The notes under the pieces were generated by a model. That model did no database searches and was not told the DNA's origin. It saw only the letters and a program-made list of their open reading frames with translations. Shown in pieces: positions 40,746 to 53,568 of a stretch of DNA of 64,000 nucleotides. Made by a program: the position numbers and the translations under genes. How positions within the stretch are numbered: position 1 is the stretch's first letter; every line of letters starts with the position of its first letter. Source of the DNA: Acanthornis magna. Its lineage: Eukaryota; Chordata; Aves; Passeriformes; Acanthizidae. The stretch lies in NCBI GenBank assembly GCA_036785705.1, contig JAWUZG010000136.1:1116001-1180000 (forward strand), in the 5' to 3' direction.

Positions 40746-40979
40746 ACAGGAGAAGGTTTTTTAGGAAAAGGTTCTTCCCCTGGAGGGTGGTGGGGCCCTG
40801 AACAGTCTCCCAGGGAATGGTCACAGCCCCAAAGCTGACAGAGCTCCAGGAGCGTTTGGCCAACACTCTCAGGCACAGGGTGGGATTTTTGGGATTCACC
40901 TGTGCCAGGCCAGCAGTTGGACTTTGATGATCCTTGTGGGCACCTTCCAGCTCAGGGTATTCCATGTTTCTATGATTAT
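40746..40979 (+). mobile_element. CR1 LINE 3' fragment
   Basis: It shows aggttcttcccctggagggt, ggtggggccctgaacagtct, ccaggccagcagttggactt, gatgatccttgtgggcacct, ccagctcagggtattccatg and ttctatgattata at the 3' end. Confidence 0.88.
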
Positions 40980-43433
40980 AGGTTTTCATTTGTTCTGCGC
41001 TGTGAAGACTTCTTAATCTCTTCAGTTTTTCCTTGAAGTCCTTGGCTGCCCTTGTTGCCACTGTATTCCTCTGTTCTGCAGTATTCTTTGTAGGAAAGTG
41101 ATGGCTAAATCATATTAATGATATGGATTTATAATGGCATAATGGTGTTTTCTGGTTTGTTCTCGTTCCCTTTTAGAATGATTCCTCACTTTATTTTTGT
41201 TGCTAGCCTGTGTTAAGCTGGCATTTACAGAAAGCTATTATAATTCACAGATTGCATTCCTGGGTTTTAATAACCAATTCAGAGTCCATCGTTATGTATG
41301 CAGGCAGGAGCCTGGTCCTTCCTGGTTTTTATCACTTTGCATCTATCAAAGTTAAATTTAATCTCTTTTTCACTGCCATTGTAAGAACTTCAAAGCAGTC
41401 CTGCTCTACGGTTCTTGTTTGTTTGGAAGGAAAGAAAAAGGGAGGAACAGGTAAATGATCAAATTCTGTGGGTTGGCATTTTGCATTTCAGTAATGTCTT
41501 CAGTCCTGAGATCAGTTAATTTATGGTCAGTGACTAGGTTCCCTGGAAACATAAGAGGAGAGGGAAAAGACATGAAAGTAAATGAAAATAATAAAAGTTG
41601 GACTATCTATAGTTTGAATTCTTTGTGTGTGGTGGATCAGGGAGGAAGCTTGAGATGCACAAGTGAGAATGGAACCTGTAGAAACCTGATGCCTTCTGAA
41701 GAGTAATGAACAGACACCCAAACGGCTGTCCCTGCCCGTGATATGTGCTGTAACAGGGTTGGAAATGGACTTTTTCAGGCTGTCATACATGGCAAAATTT
41801 GTTTCTACCCAACAAACCTCCACAAAGTTCTAGAGCTGAGAGCAAAGCCAAAGGAAGAGCTCAACCCTGGAAGGACACAGTTGAAAGGAGATATAGTTGT
41901 TCATAAATCCCTTTCATTTTCATTCTATCTTCCTGAATTTTCTTTATTGTAATGGCCAAGCTGTGTTCTAATAAAATCTGGTTTTACTAATTCGAAGTCC
42001 TTGTAGTAATTTTGGCTCTCTTAATTGAAAGAAAAGGCTCAAAGTAGGGGTTCACACAGGGCCCAGTTAAAGTCACAGTGATGAATCTGAGAAATTCTCT
42101 CAATTAGTTACCAATTGCTGGTGTAGTCTACACTGGACACGAATTTATTGAACTGTTTTGTCTTCGCTTGTGGTTATATCATAAATATCAGCAGCTAACT
42201 TAAAAAAAAATTCTGAAAATTTCTAGAACAGTGGCTGTAGATGCTCAAGCTAGTAGAGTTAACACATCTTTGTGTATGAGAGTTGACTGATGAAAACTGA
42301 AAACCTGCAAATTTGGTTTGCCACTACGGTTTTTTTCTTGGATTTTGTTTTTGTTGGGTTGTGTTGATTTGGTTTTTTTTCCCTTTGTTGTTTTTTTTTT
42401 CCTCCTCCATATTTCAGATGTTGATTAAGACAAATCAGAGGAAAGAGTTGTTTTTTAAAATACGCTGCTGGGCCTTTGTAAAGCACAACATTATTGAAAG
42501 AGTATTTATGTTCTGAAGGTGTTGCAGGTCATGTTGGCTTGGGCTGCAGATTAATGCTAAGAGGACAACACAATTACATCTCAGATTAAAAAAAACTCTC
42601 CTTTGTCCTTGGGATGTTTGATTCCTGCATGGAATAGGTGGGTGAAAAACCAAGTTTAGTTATAAATACTACACAGAAAGGAAAAAAATAGGGCTGATGA
42701 TAATAAATTAGATATCCTCTTGCAAATTGGCGCATTAGTAGAATAGAGTAGATGAGAAACAGCCCCATCAGCCTGCTCTCAGACCAGTAGAAAGCTGGAG
42801 CTGCAGTGGTAAGAATTATTTTTGAAGAAAAAGTAAGGCACAGTGGAATTAGCAAGGACAAATGGGGAGTTTAAAGAGTGGGATGTAAACAAGTCGTTAA
42901 AACCGAGTGAACAACAAAACAGCCCCAAGGGATAGGCTCAGAGTGCTCTGTACACGGCAGCAGAACAAGGAGAGGATGCCATGGATTAGTGAGGGCAGCA
43001 GAGTCACCTGTTGGCTGGGTGTTGGGATAAGGGAACAAAACAAGAAAGAACTTGGCTTGAAAGGCTGAACATCCCTTGATCAGGGACAAATGGTGATTCT
43101 GGATACTTTCCATGCCTGTGCAACGGAGAGAAACTGTGATGACACTTGCCACTGTTGAATTATCTGCTTCGTTTTCTTTAATTCTGCTGCAAATGCCCCA
43201 CCAAAGCCCAGGAACATTCATGCATTGCTGTGATGGCTGGCAGCATCCACTGGAGTTATTAAAGACAGGGATGTGAGCCAAATCAAATAGATTTACTGTC
43301 TTGAAAACTGGTTTTGTTCGTAAGATGAAAAAGAGGAAACTTTAAAATATTGGTATGGGTAGGAGATTAACTACTGTGATGGTGAGTTTTTTTTCTGCTG
43401 CTGCTATGTATGTGTAATGTAAATATCAGATTT

Positions 43434-43467
43434 GGATTGGGATTGGGATTGGGATTTAGATTGGGAT
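43434..43467. repeat. TTGGGA/GGGATT hexamer run
   Basis: GGATTGGGATTGGGATTGGG, then one variant TTTAGA unit. It abuts a CR1. It is not the telomere repeat. Confidence 0.85.
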
Positions 43468-43477
43468 TTTTTTCTAT

Positions 43478-43603
43478 CTGGAAAGGTGTTCAAGGCCAGG
43501 TTGGATGGGGCTTGGAGCAACCTGGTCTAGTGGAAGTGTCCCTGCCCATGGTTCTTTGAGGTCCCTTCCAACCCAAACCCTTCCGTGATTCTGTGTTTAT
43601 ATG
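43478..43603 (+). mobile_element. CR1 LINE 3' fragment
   Basis: It starts at ggtgttcaaggccaggttgg and ends at cttccgtgattctgtg. It follows directly on a TTGGGA hexamer run at 43434-43467. Confidence 0.9.
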
Positions 43604-45419
43604 ATCTCTAGCTCTGTAAGTAATCACTCTCTTTGGAGAATATTGCTGGAAACAAACCACCCCCAACGTGTTCATTCCATGATCAAACAGTTCTCTATTT
43701 TTTGGGTAGTTTTAAACAAATAGTGGATTGTACCAGTCAGTGCCAGTGCCTTTCCAGCTCTAGGAACTGTGTTGCCATGGAGCGTAAATCTCCTGATGTC
43801 GCTGGCCTGTCTGACCCATTCCAGCCCATTTATAATTCGTGGGAACTCTGAAATCTATATGCTCCTTATCTTAATGGAAGGTAGTGCTGTAGATTGTGTG
43901 GTGTTCACTGCTCGAGTTCAGGGGGTCTGGAATTCAGTTGGATAAAAGCAGTTTAGTTCTGGTGTGAATTGGCTTCTCTGGAAACCTGGTGGTTTTTTTG
44001 GGGACCGTAAAATGACCTTCAGTGTGTTTGCATGGCTGTATAGAACTTTTTGAAATGAAGCCAAATCCCATCCTTTGCCTTTTTAAAATTTTTTTGTTGA
44101 CAGTGTCCTGCAGGAAGGAAGAGATGTGATTAGTGTAATCACCTCCATATCACGCACCGTATCTTTTAATGAAGTCGGTTCTGTTTAAAGTCATCCTTAT
44201 CTGAGAGGCAGTAAAGATCTGAATTTAAAATAAGCAGGGATAAAAAATCCATCTCAGGTCCCTGTTCCTCATACATATTTTTTTCCCTATTTAAAAAAAA
44301 ATTTAGAAGTTGTTTATTTCTATGAAGAACCTCTTTAATTTCAGCTTTCACTCACTTGGCCTGGACTGGGGAGTCTGTTAGAAGAATTGGTTATTTTTTG
44401 TTTTTATGATTTCTGAAGTTCTCTTAAACTTTAAAATTAAAAATCTGTAAATCTGTGGTACCAACTATAATTTTGTTACCCCGTAATGCTTTGTTGCATA
44501 TTCAAGTGTCTGCTTTTCCCATTGTTTTGTAAGAGATTAATGTTGAATTGTCAGCCTTGCCTTGAGATAATTCTATCTTAAAATTTTAAGAAAAAGCACA
44601 AGTTTTTTTCCTTCTTTTCTGAATTGTCTTCGGTACTCTGCATACTCAGGAAAAATAAGAAAAAAAATAAAGATTAGTCCAAATGACATTTTTCCAAAGT
44701 TGTGTGTAAGTTTTGGGAGAAACAGCTGCTTCTTCTTTTTTTTTTTTTTTTTTCCTTAAGTCACCTTCTTTAGAGGCTTTGAATGGCATCTTTTACATTA
44801 GAAATTGTACTTGTTCCCTGATTGTCTGCGTCCCTTCCTTTTGAATAAAGGACTGTTCTGAATAGGAAACACAGAGCTTTATTATCTTTAATTCAGTTAA
44901 TTCAGTTGAGAATATAATGGTGATGCAATTCTTATGCCACACTGTATTTCAGTTTTTCCCAACTAGCAGAACTACAGCAAATCCTGTGAACACACAGCTG
45001 GGGAAGATAAAACTTTTTGGGTATCATCATGGATGGCAATCTATGCATTGTGCTTTATTTAAAACATCCATCAGCATAAGAATAACATCAGGAAAGTTTT
45101 CAGTCGTAAGTGACCAAGCAGAATGAAGCAGTTTAGTTCTTATTCTTAAAATTTAGTTCTGTCATTGCAGATTTTTACTTTGCCCTTTTTTTGGATTAGT
45201 GGTAAATAATTATGGAATGGTACCCATGGTTCCTATCAGAATGAGACCTATTCTGAACAGGGAACAGAGCAACTTTCTGTACAATGTTTATAGAAAGAGC
45301 AGATTTAATGAATACAGGGTTAGATGATAAATTTCTCTGAGATTTTTAGGAATTTCTTGGAAGCAGCTGATGAACAGCTGGACAAATGCAGATGCAGGAC
45401 AATGGGAACATCTGGAAGT

Positions 45420-45580
45420 TGGTGGGAATGTTCAGAGAGGTGGTTAATGACCCCAGATATTAATTGCTGAGGAAAATGTCAGCCGTGCTTCCACTGGGCT
45501 TTGTTTGAAGCCAATCCTATTTAACGTGTTAATTATGGAGCTGGAAAATTGCACAGCACCTTCTCCATAGTGTGGAGGCC
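45420..45580 (+). mobile_element. Possible very old CR1 open-reading-frame remnant
   Basis: ttgaagccaatcctatttaa, followed by cgtgttaattatggagctgg, is reminiscent of the CR1 reverse-transcriptase C-terminal region (LLFN-I-INDL). The match is short and judged from memory. Confidence 0.25.
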
Positions 45581-47612
45581 TGTGGACTTTCCAAGGGGAA
45601 GGAGAAATTCTTCTCATGCAGTGAAATTGCGCCAGCTTTGGGCTGCTTGTGCAGTTCAGATAACTAAAAGATTCTTTTCAGTGCGGGAAAACAGTGCTGC
45701 ACCTGTAGGAACAAGAGCAAAAAACTCTTAATTAAATTGATGAATAATTAGATAGTTTAAAGCTTAGTGAAGGAAATAGGTGTGGAGATGGTACTGCAGC
45801 ATTGCCATTCTAGTGAAGCCAGCAGGGAAACAGTCTCCTGAAAAAGCCAACCAAACTAAAAAAAAAAGCTCAAAACCCCCTAAAGCTTTGACTCTCCATA
45901 GGAAAAACTAAATTGTTTCATTTGGAGGCAGCAGTGGTTGATCTGCCTGGAATAAAGAGTTCCCTCTCAGAGAAATGAAGAGCAGCTGCAGGGCAATACA
46001 GAGGTAAGGTTAATTGTGCTTTCCAAGGATGAGGAATTGTAAATAGGATTCTTTCAGTGAGAGGATGACCCCCACATGCAGAAGCAGAACCTTGCAAAGT
46101 CATGGTCAGGATTAAGTCCAAGAGCTCTTTTTGAAGAGCTGTTGGAACTTGAGATACTAATTCTGTGTTGTAAGGGGAGCGAATGTGCTAATTTAAACCA
46201 AAGATGCTTAATACTTCTCTGCCTTTGTAAAGTGGGAGCTGGCATTACTAATGCCAAGTTAATACAGTGAAGAAAAATAACAAGTGAAAGACAAGAAATG
46301 AATAAATGTTTGTTTGTCTTTTTTCTCCTGCAAGGTGTGTGATTAATGTTGCCTTAAGTAGAAGCAGGAAAAAAAGTTTTAAAAGTTACGGTTTTATTAC
46401 TCAAAAGGAAGGTCATTTATGTAAATTCAGCATATCTACAACAATTTAACTGCCTTACTCAGATATTACTTTGCTATATGTAGAAATTTGCATCATTTGG
46501 GGGAAAATACGATGGAGAGAGAAGGCAGAGTGTGGGATCTGCACCAAGGACCTGATGTAAAATAATTTGGTTTTCCTGGGCTTGCAGCATGACCCGACAT
46601 GAACCAGCCTCCCAGCAGAGCTGAGCTCAGAGGCTTTGATCACGTCCAGAGCTGTGAGAGGACATTTATTCCGAGGTGTTGAGGAGCTGTGTGAATACAG
46701 AGTGATTTGTGGGAAAATCTGTGGTTGTACAGAAGTGACAGGAGGGTCTTTTGCTGGGCTGCCTTGTGCTACAGATTCCTTAAAATCTTCTATTTTACTG
46801 AGCATTTTGGGAAACTCCCTTACCTTGACTGTAAAAGTTACTCAGTGGAAAAAAACATGGTTGTATGAATAAAGCAAGAGAAATGATTTGAATATAGGAA
46901 TTTTATGTCTGGTTGTTTAAAGCAGCTTTCAAGCACTTTGGTTGCTTACTCATATTGTAGTAAATTACTTTTCATGTGGTTCAACTTCTGATATTTATTA
47001 AAGCAAACAAATGTGAACAACCCTATTTTTCATCCTTCTTAGGGATAGCACTCCCTAAATCACCAAGCTCCTCATGGAGAACCAGCCATTAGAAATTCAG
47101 GTGTTTTAAGAATTGGATTTTGGATCTAACATCCCCCTGGAGTGAAGATCTTCTGCATAATAAACTTCACCTGAGTGCTGAATGATGGGAGAGCCCAAAT
47201 AGGGACTCAAACTTTAGCTGTGGGTAATGTGAGCCCTTGAAGCAGAGTTATTTTTCAAAGCCATATAGTGGATAAAAACCATTTGGGCACTGCATGCAGT
47301 GAAGCTTTGCACAGAATGTTGAGATCCCTTCTCACTTTTGGTTGGCGCAGAGGCAGCAGGGTGGGTGTAGGTGGATCCTCTGTTCCTCTGACCCCTACAC
47401 TGGTGTTTGCACCTTCCCGGGGATTTTTTCAGGGCCTCTTTGATTTCTGAAGGCCATTTTCCTCATGTCTGAGGCAGGGCTTGGTGTAGGCTGGTGTCTC
47501 CAGGACTGAGCTGGTTAATGTGACTGAAAAATGTGAATCACTCCATCATTGCCTTTTTTTAGCTTGCCGCTTTCTGTGTCGGGCACGCCGTGGTCTCTGT
47601 CCCGCTGGCTGT

Positions 47613-47626
47613 GTTACCAAGGTAAT
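47613..47626. promoter_or_regulatory. Near-perfect RFX X-box-like palindrome
   Basis: GTTACCAAGGTAAT matches the X-box except at its last base. A weaker relative, GTTACCAAGGGAAT, lies at 49150-49163. The surrounding 47.55-47.65 kb is locally richer in CpG than the rest of the window. Confidence 0.35.
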
Positions 47627-47655
47627 CCTCCCCTTGTAAAGCCATTTTCTCTCCT

Positions 47656-47705
47656 TCCTTGGTGGTTTAGTGGTTAGAAATCTGAGTTTGAATCACGGGC
47701 TGCTT
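47656..47705 (+). pseudogene. tRNA-Glu-like remnant lacking the anticodon arm
   Basis: TCCTTGGTGGTTTAGTGGTT followed by AGAAATC matches the first 27 bases of nuclear tRNA-Glu (TCCCTGGTGGTCTAGTGGTT, AGGATTC) at about 23 positions, including the A-box region. It is followed immediately by a B-box/T-arm-like GAGTTTGAATCACGGG. The anticodon arm is absent, so it cannot be a functional tRNA. It may be a tRNA pseudogene or a SINE head fragment; chance similarity is not excluded. Confidence 0.4.
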
Positions 47706-48497
47706 CCATTTAAGAACTTTGTTTCGTTGAGGCCAAAGCAGAATCTCACCCCACTGCGGAGGTGGAGGGTTAGTGGAAGGGGAGAGGGCTGTGAATCCAA
47801 AAGGAAGTTGAGAGCTCAGAAAAGCTCAAATTAAAAATTCTCTGCGTGGTTAAGCTCAGGAGTGGGGCCCAAAGCTTTAGTTTGGCTTGTTTTTTCCTGC
47901 CTAAGTTTTAGGAAAGAAGAGAGAAGAGACACATTCATGAAACAAAATAAATATGTCAAAAAGTTGTTTAAGTGCGGAGACAGATATTCCTCATACTCCT
48001 CCAAACCATCCTGCTCTGTTTATTATTTTTTTCCTTTCTTTCTTCTTGCCTCCATTTTTTTAAGCAAGGTGCTGGGAACTGCCCGTTTGAACTCTGATTG
48101 TTCCAGCCAGATCTGCTGGAGGCTGTCCTGAGCTGTCATTGACTAATGATAAGAGCTTTTATCTGTAGAAAGGCATGTTCTCTATTCCCTTTCCCTGCAC
48201 TTTTACTCCTCATTGTTAGTCTCTGTCCTCTTAGCATTCCCCCTTTATTTCCTTTCCCTGCAATTGTTATGCGCTCCTGCTTTTTGTCCTTCTGTCTCTG
48301 TTTGTATTCTTGTGTGAGCAGAGCCAGAGAATGGGCAAATGGGTTGGGAATTGTGCTGGAAACCAGGCTCCCTTGAGCAGCAGAGCCCTTGGAATTACAC
48401 TTTCTGCTGCTCAGGTCAGAGCAGAGGTGCAGCTGCATTGCTCAGTGCTGCAGATAAATGGAAGGGAACAGAATCTTGGCTATAAATACCGGCAGGT

Positions 48498-48533
48498 TTA
48501 TATATATATATATATTTTTATATATATATGTAT
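48498..48533. repeat. TA-rich simple repeat
   Basis: Two (TA)n runs flank ATTTTTA and could form a small hairpin. Confidence 0.9.
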
Positions 48534-51500
48534 CACTGCGGGCCTCTGCCAGCCAGGTCAGGCGGGTCTGGGCTCTCTAGGGCTGTGTGTGTTTCTGGTA
48601 GGATTTCTGATCTGGCAGGATTTGTGATTCTGATTTTCTGAGCTGGTTTGTGCTGTGCTCAGCCTCCCCTGTACCTGTACGAGCTAATGCAGAGCTCGTG
48701 CATCTCTAAATGCTGTTACGCTCTGTAGGCAGACTCAAGGCTATAACCATTCATGTGTTTAGATTTCAACCTCCCAGTGAAGCACACAAATGTCTGTGAA
48801 ATCAGTCAGATTTTTTTTTTTTTTCTGTGTCTGCCTCAAGAGATTGTGTATCCTGCTGGAAGGAATTCCGTGTTCCTCGCAGAAGTCTGTCTCCGTGCAG
48901 AGAGGTGTTTGTTTTGACGTGGTTCTCAATCTTCAGATGCAAACCAAGGGAGTGCAGGCTGTCTGTTGTTCAGTTTTTAACTCCTCTTGAACCAGTCTGA
49001 GTGTGGAGAGGCTGCCCTGTCCTTCTCTGCTGCTTTGCTTGTTCCCTGTGCTGCAGGGGAGGCAGGCAGGGAGCTGAACACTTCTTTTCCTTCTGTAGGG
49101 TTTAGTTAGAGTTTTGCCAGGTTCTGTTCCTGGTGGGATTCATAGCCCTGTTACCAAGGGAATAGGATAGAAACATGCTGGGAGATCAAGTGGGTTCAAA
49201 ATGTGTGGAAGTGCCCTGTTCATCTGGACACGGGGGCTGAGACAGAATGGTGACTGATGGGGGACAATCAGTTGCAAAGCATTATTTTCTTCACTAGTCC
49301 ATAGAAATGCCTTGAAGCGTAAGGTATGAAAAATTTAGTATTAAAAAGTTAGTATTTTAACATTGCTGTTTGGAAACATGGGCTAAATTACTGCTGTTTT
49401 GTCTTTTGACTCCTCTCAGCTTCCTGATTTTCTACCTTGCTGGACATCTTTCACTAATGAATATCATTTTTTGCCTTCCAGTAGCAAATAGAGTGTTGGG
49501 AGTACAGACTTGTGGTGCCAGCATTGCCAATCTGCTCTTGCCAGCTGATTAATCCCACAGCCTTGCTATGAATCAGGTAGAAAGGGTTTTTGCTTTATTC
49601 AGGGTGAAATGTTTACCATCTGTCTTTCATGTCTGCATTGCAGATGTGAGCTGGACCAACAGCTGGAGGCCTGTTCGAGACTGGCAATGTTTATATTTTA
49701 AAAAATTATCACTTTACTTCAGCAAACATTGCTTTTGCTTATGCAGATTTTCAATGTTTTTACTCTTACGTTGAAGGTGCAGCACAGAAATGATCTGCGC
49801 TGTCACTTGTCAGCTTTGACCCTCAGGAAGCTCCTGTGTGTTTGTCACAGGGAGTGTGGGTCTGTTGTGGAGGAAGACAGGGAGTTGTAGTGTGACAGAC
49901 AAACAATTCCACACACGGGAATATTTTGGCTTCGTAGGGTGTTCCGAAAAGTGAAATTATGCTGTGTGAAAAGGCTGGTGCTGAGGGTGGTGTGGGGTTA
50001 GGCTTCTGGGGACTGTTATGTAATGGGGAATTCTACTGATGTGGATTTGGGCTCTAGTGTAGGAATCTACTTGTTCAAGTAAATACTTGTTAGTATTTCC
50101 TGAAGTAAATACTTATTTTCTTTACTGATAGGCTTTGAAGACAGACTGCCTAAACAAATGCTCACGCTGAACATTACTAAGCTGGATAGAGACATTTCTG
50201 TACTGCTATATGTAGGAAAAGCTAAAAGCGTAGAATAAGAGACATTTTGGCACATGTTCAAGGAAGAAAAAACAGTTAGGCAATAGAATTCCTAAAATAT
50301 ATTCTTGAAAAAAGTCTGGAGCTAGTTTCAGGATTTGGACCTCAATATCGGGGTACTTCTATGGCAGTATTATTTAACTTACATTTCCTTTCAGTGGAGT
50401 ACTTAAAGCTAGTTTTGGGGAATATTTGGTCAAGTAGTCATAAAATATTCTTAGTGTCCTGTCCTTTATCCAACTGGGCAATCCCTGTTCGCCTGTTGGG
50501 TGTAGGAAGTTCAGTGTAGGAATTGCAAGGAAGAAATATTCCATCTATTCATATACAAACGCTTGGGCAGGTAACTTCTTCTTAATCTTGTCATTTAAAA
50601 TTGCTGTTGTGACAGCAGCTGAAGGAATGTTGAGAAAAATACATTAATTTGACTTTTTTTTTTACTTATTTGCTGTTGTGGTGTAGATTTGACTGTAAAG
50701 GAAAAACTCATAAATTTTTAATAAGGCTTTTTTTTGTACGTGCCCTTTTTATATTTGAAAGCAGTGCTCACCCTTTTATATCGAGCTCTGAAGGACATTT
50801 GTTTTATTTTTTAGTAAAGGTTGAATCTGAGGCCATATTCTGGCTGTAACAACTGATCATACCGGTTATCTTGAGGATCACCTGCATGGTTGCCATCCAT
50901 GGAAATAAATTTGCATTTGTAGGCTCTGGATTGTGTTTCAGCTTTGAATTTATTTTTGAATAAAGTGTACGTTTGAGTACTCATGTTAATAGTTAGTGAG
51001 GAAAAGTGTGCTTAGTAAAAAGAAAGACTGTGTGACATGTTTGAAAGTATCATAACTGATTATTAACCAATTAGAAGAATTGGCTACTTTATTTTTTAAT
51101 CCAGAGGCCAACTGGAGCAGCAACCAGCTTTATATGAAAAAGAAACAGGCTCTGAAAGCTGATTAAACATCATTGGAAAAATGATGGCTCCCACATCAAC
51201 CATGCTTACAGCAACTAGAAACTGTCTCATGGTTTTCTTAATCACATCTGGGTGTTTTCAGCATTGTAAACCATTGATAAAACATGAAACCTGATGGATT
51301 TTGTGGAAGAATGGAAACGGAATAATAGTGATTTTAGCACACGCTGGACATTATCTGATAATTCTGTTACCAAATGTTTGCAAGGGAGAGAGGGCTAATG
51401 GTGGTTTTATATGTGATTTATAAATACATTGATTAGGGAGTTCTGATGTGCCTCTCTTTTTGAGCAAATGAGAATCTTTTGAAGCATGTGAGTGAATTTT

Positions 51501-51732
51501 GCAGAGACTCACCCGCCTGTTAATATTGATTGATAGTAATTACTCAAGGCAATCTCCTGAGCAGAGCAGTAGAATTTATTTTGTGTGTACTGGATAATGC
51601 TACTAAGCCCTGAGTATGTGCTTTACTGAATTATTCTTCATGAAGTGGATTGTGATTCAAGGAGCAGTAGCTGAATTTCTTTTGATTTTGTTCCCCTAAT
51701 TATTGGCAATGTATTTATTATTTATTGCTGGT

Positions 51733-51755
51733 TATTAATTAATTAATTAATTAAT
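51733..51755. repeat. (ATTA)n simple repeat
   Basis: Five ATTA-type units in a very AT-rich neighbourhood. Confidence 0.9.
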
Positions 51756-52811
51756 TTATAAATTTTATTACTGAAATTAGTTTATTGGTTAAAAACACTA
51801 AATTAAAATACTAAAGCTACTAAGTTAAAAATACTAAAATCGTTTTCCGGAGAAAACAATATAAAACTTTTGGGATATTGTATACAGAGGGCTTGACTTG
51901 AATCTCACACTGTGTCCAATATGATGTTACTGGTTTATCTTTCCCTTTTAAGGCTTCTCCTGGTATATGGGACTTCTAATTTTTTATTTTAATTTAAAAG
52001 TAAAGGCAAATATTGAAATCTGAATTATTTAAAATAAGCATTTTTTCATCAGATTTTTCTGTCTTCTTGGTTTTTATGGACAAATTAGTTTTGTAGCTTT
52101 GCTTGTCACCAAATACTTAAATCACTTTCCAGCTCAATGAGGTTCATTGGATGTCTCTTACAACCTGACAGCTGGACTCCTCTGTATCTGGAATTTCAAA
52201 AATGAAGTCAACTGTCTAGAAAATTGCATGAAAACCTGAAATGACAAATAAAATGACAGCAATTTGCTGTTGTCTTCATTTTAGGCCTTGTTTAAGCTAA
52301 GGTGGTCTAGAGAATTTGTTTCGATTTTGAATAAATACTACTCTTCTTGATGCAAATCAAGAAATGCTGAATACTGTGGGGAAGTTTGATTAAAAAATCC
52401 GAACAGAGTTGTTGAATTTGTTTTATTCCCCTTCTGACTCTTCTCCTTCCTTGCCTCTCCCACTCTGAGCAGCACAGGGGAGCCACAGTAAGTTCATGAA
52501 GCTCCTGCTCCTTCCTCACACTTTTCCCCTGCTCAGTTTGGGTTCTCTGCTATGGTGTGCAGTCCTTTAGGATAAACCTGCCCTGTGCCCTCCTTGGGAT
52601 GTGGTTTCTTCAGGATATATCCATCTGCTGTGCTGTTGGAGTGTTTATTCTTTAGGAGTACGGGAGAAAAACGAATTCTGAATATAAATATTTGAGCACC
52701 CAGTGGATGTGGCAGTGATGCACGCGGGACTTCTTGGGAGTAGAGGAACACCAGCGAGATTATGGACAAGTATTTTATATGTGGATAGATATATATTTTG
52801 AACTATTAAAA

Positions 52812-53190
52812 TGCGGATATAGATCTAATATCGATATCCACCTGAGACAGACAAAGACTCTCTAACTTGTAAAGGTTAGAAAGTGTATGTTTATTTCAGC
52901 GCCAGGGAGCTGCAGGGATAGCTCCCAAATGTACAGCTCCAAAGTAACAATGCAACACAGAACTTACTTATCTATAACAATAATGCATATTTAAAATACA
53001 GATACATATTCATAGCATAAGTGCCTCCCATTCCCCACTTCGTATGGAAATTAGCAAAAAGTCATTAAGCATGGGCAGTTCCTGCAATGGAATTGGGTCA
53101 GTGGTCTTTAATTGAGTCTGAGGGTTGCTTTTGAGGAAGTAAAACTTGTCTTCCTCACTTTGACCTTCTTGCCTCTCTGGTTTTTGACAA
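52812..53190 (-). mobile_element. Probable solo LTR of an avian endogenous retrovirus, antisense to CTNNA2 (edges uncertain)
   Basis: Read on the minus strand, this segment has an AATAAA polyadenylation signal (complement of 52890-52895), then a U5-like stretch of about 80 bases containing TTTGTCTGTCTC, and a plausible terminal CA at 52812. A TGTCAAAAACC start near 53189 would give a length of about 380 bp. No primer-binding site follows the U5 end and no gag, pol or env frame is seen, so a solo LTR is the best reading. No clear target-site duplication was found for these edges, so the U3 boundary is provisional. Family not identified. Confidence 0.5.
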
Positions 53191-53530
53191 TACATTTGAC
53201 CCTGGAAAACTCCCAATGCTCTCTTCTATTGCTTCTAAGTAGGTTGCATCTGCGCAAAATTTGTAACTGTCTAGGCTCTCCTTTGAACCTCTTTTCTTAA
53301 GATTATTAATTGTCTATTCTAAGCACGGCTGAGTAAATATCAGATAATCAAAGGCTACTCTGCACTTAATTATTAATTTCTTTCTAACTGAGTTCTGTGT
53401 CTTTTTCTATTCTAGTTGATTTCAACAGAGCTAACTTTAATCTAAAATCTCTACATTTAAGTCTTTAAAAGAAAACCCCATGTTTCAATTTATTCTCAAT
53501 ATAAATGTTGTGTAGTATTTGGATATAACA

Positions 53531-53568
53531 CTAATAATTTTCAATTTGTGTCACTTTTTCTGTTCCAG
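53531..53568 (+). promoter_or_regulatory. CTNNA2: 3' splice site of CTNNA2 coding exon (branch point, polypyrimidine tract, AG)
   Basis: The bases before the exon read TCACTTTTTCTGTTCCAG, a strong pyrimidine tract ending in AG at 53567-53568. A branch-point-like CTAAT lies at 53531-53535 with its candidate A at 53534, about 35 nt from the exon, which is a normal distance. An acceptor only 5 nt before the start codon implies a separate upstream noncoding exon, which is not recognisable in this window. Confidence 0.85.

Larger units (their letters stand above)
40980..52811. other. Mostly unique intronic sequence
   Basis: It contains the CR1 at 43478, a possible older CR1 remnant near 45.5 kb, the tRNA-like remnant at 47.66 kb and simple repeats. 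No exon-like frame was recognised. Confidence 0.55.
1..53568 (+). other. CTNNA2: Inferred upstream (5'UTR) intron of CTNNA2, 3' part
   Basis: Everything upstream of the acceptor is read as intron because the coding exon has a splice acceptor and no CpG island, promoter or exon-like segment is visible. The 5' end of the intron lies outside the window. It is possible that an alternative noncoding first exon is hidden here; transcripts would be needed to see it. Confidence 0.6.

Noticed and set aside
43434..43467. Interstitial telomere repeat
   Set aside because: The unit is TTGGGA/GGGATT, not TTAGGG, and only a few copies are present.
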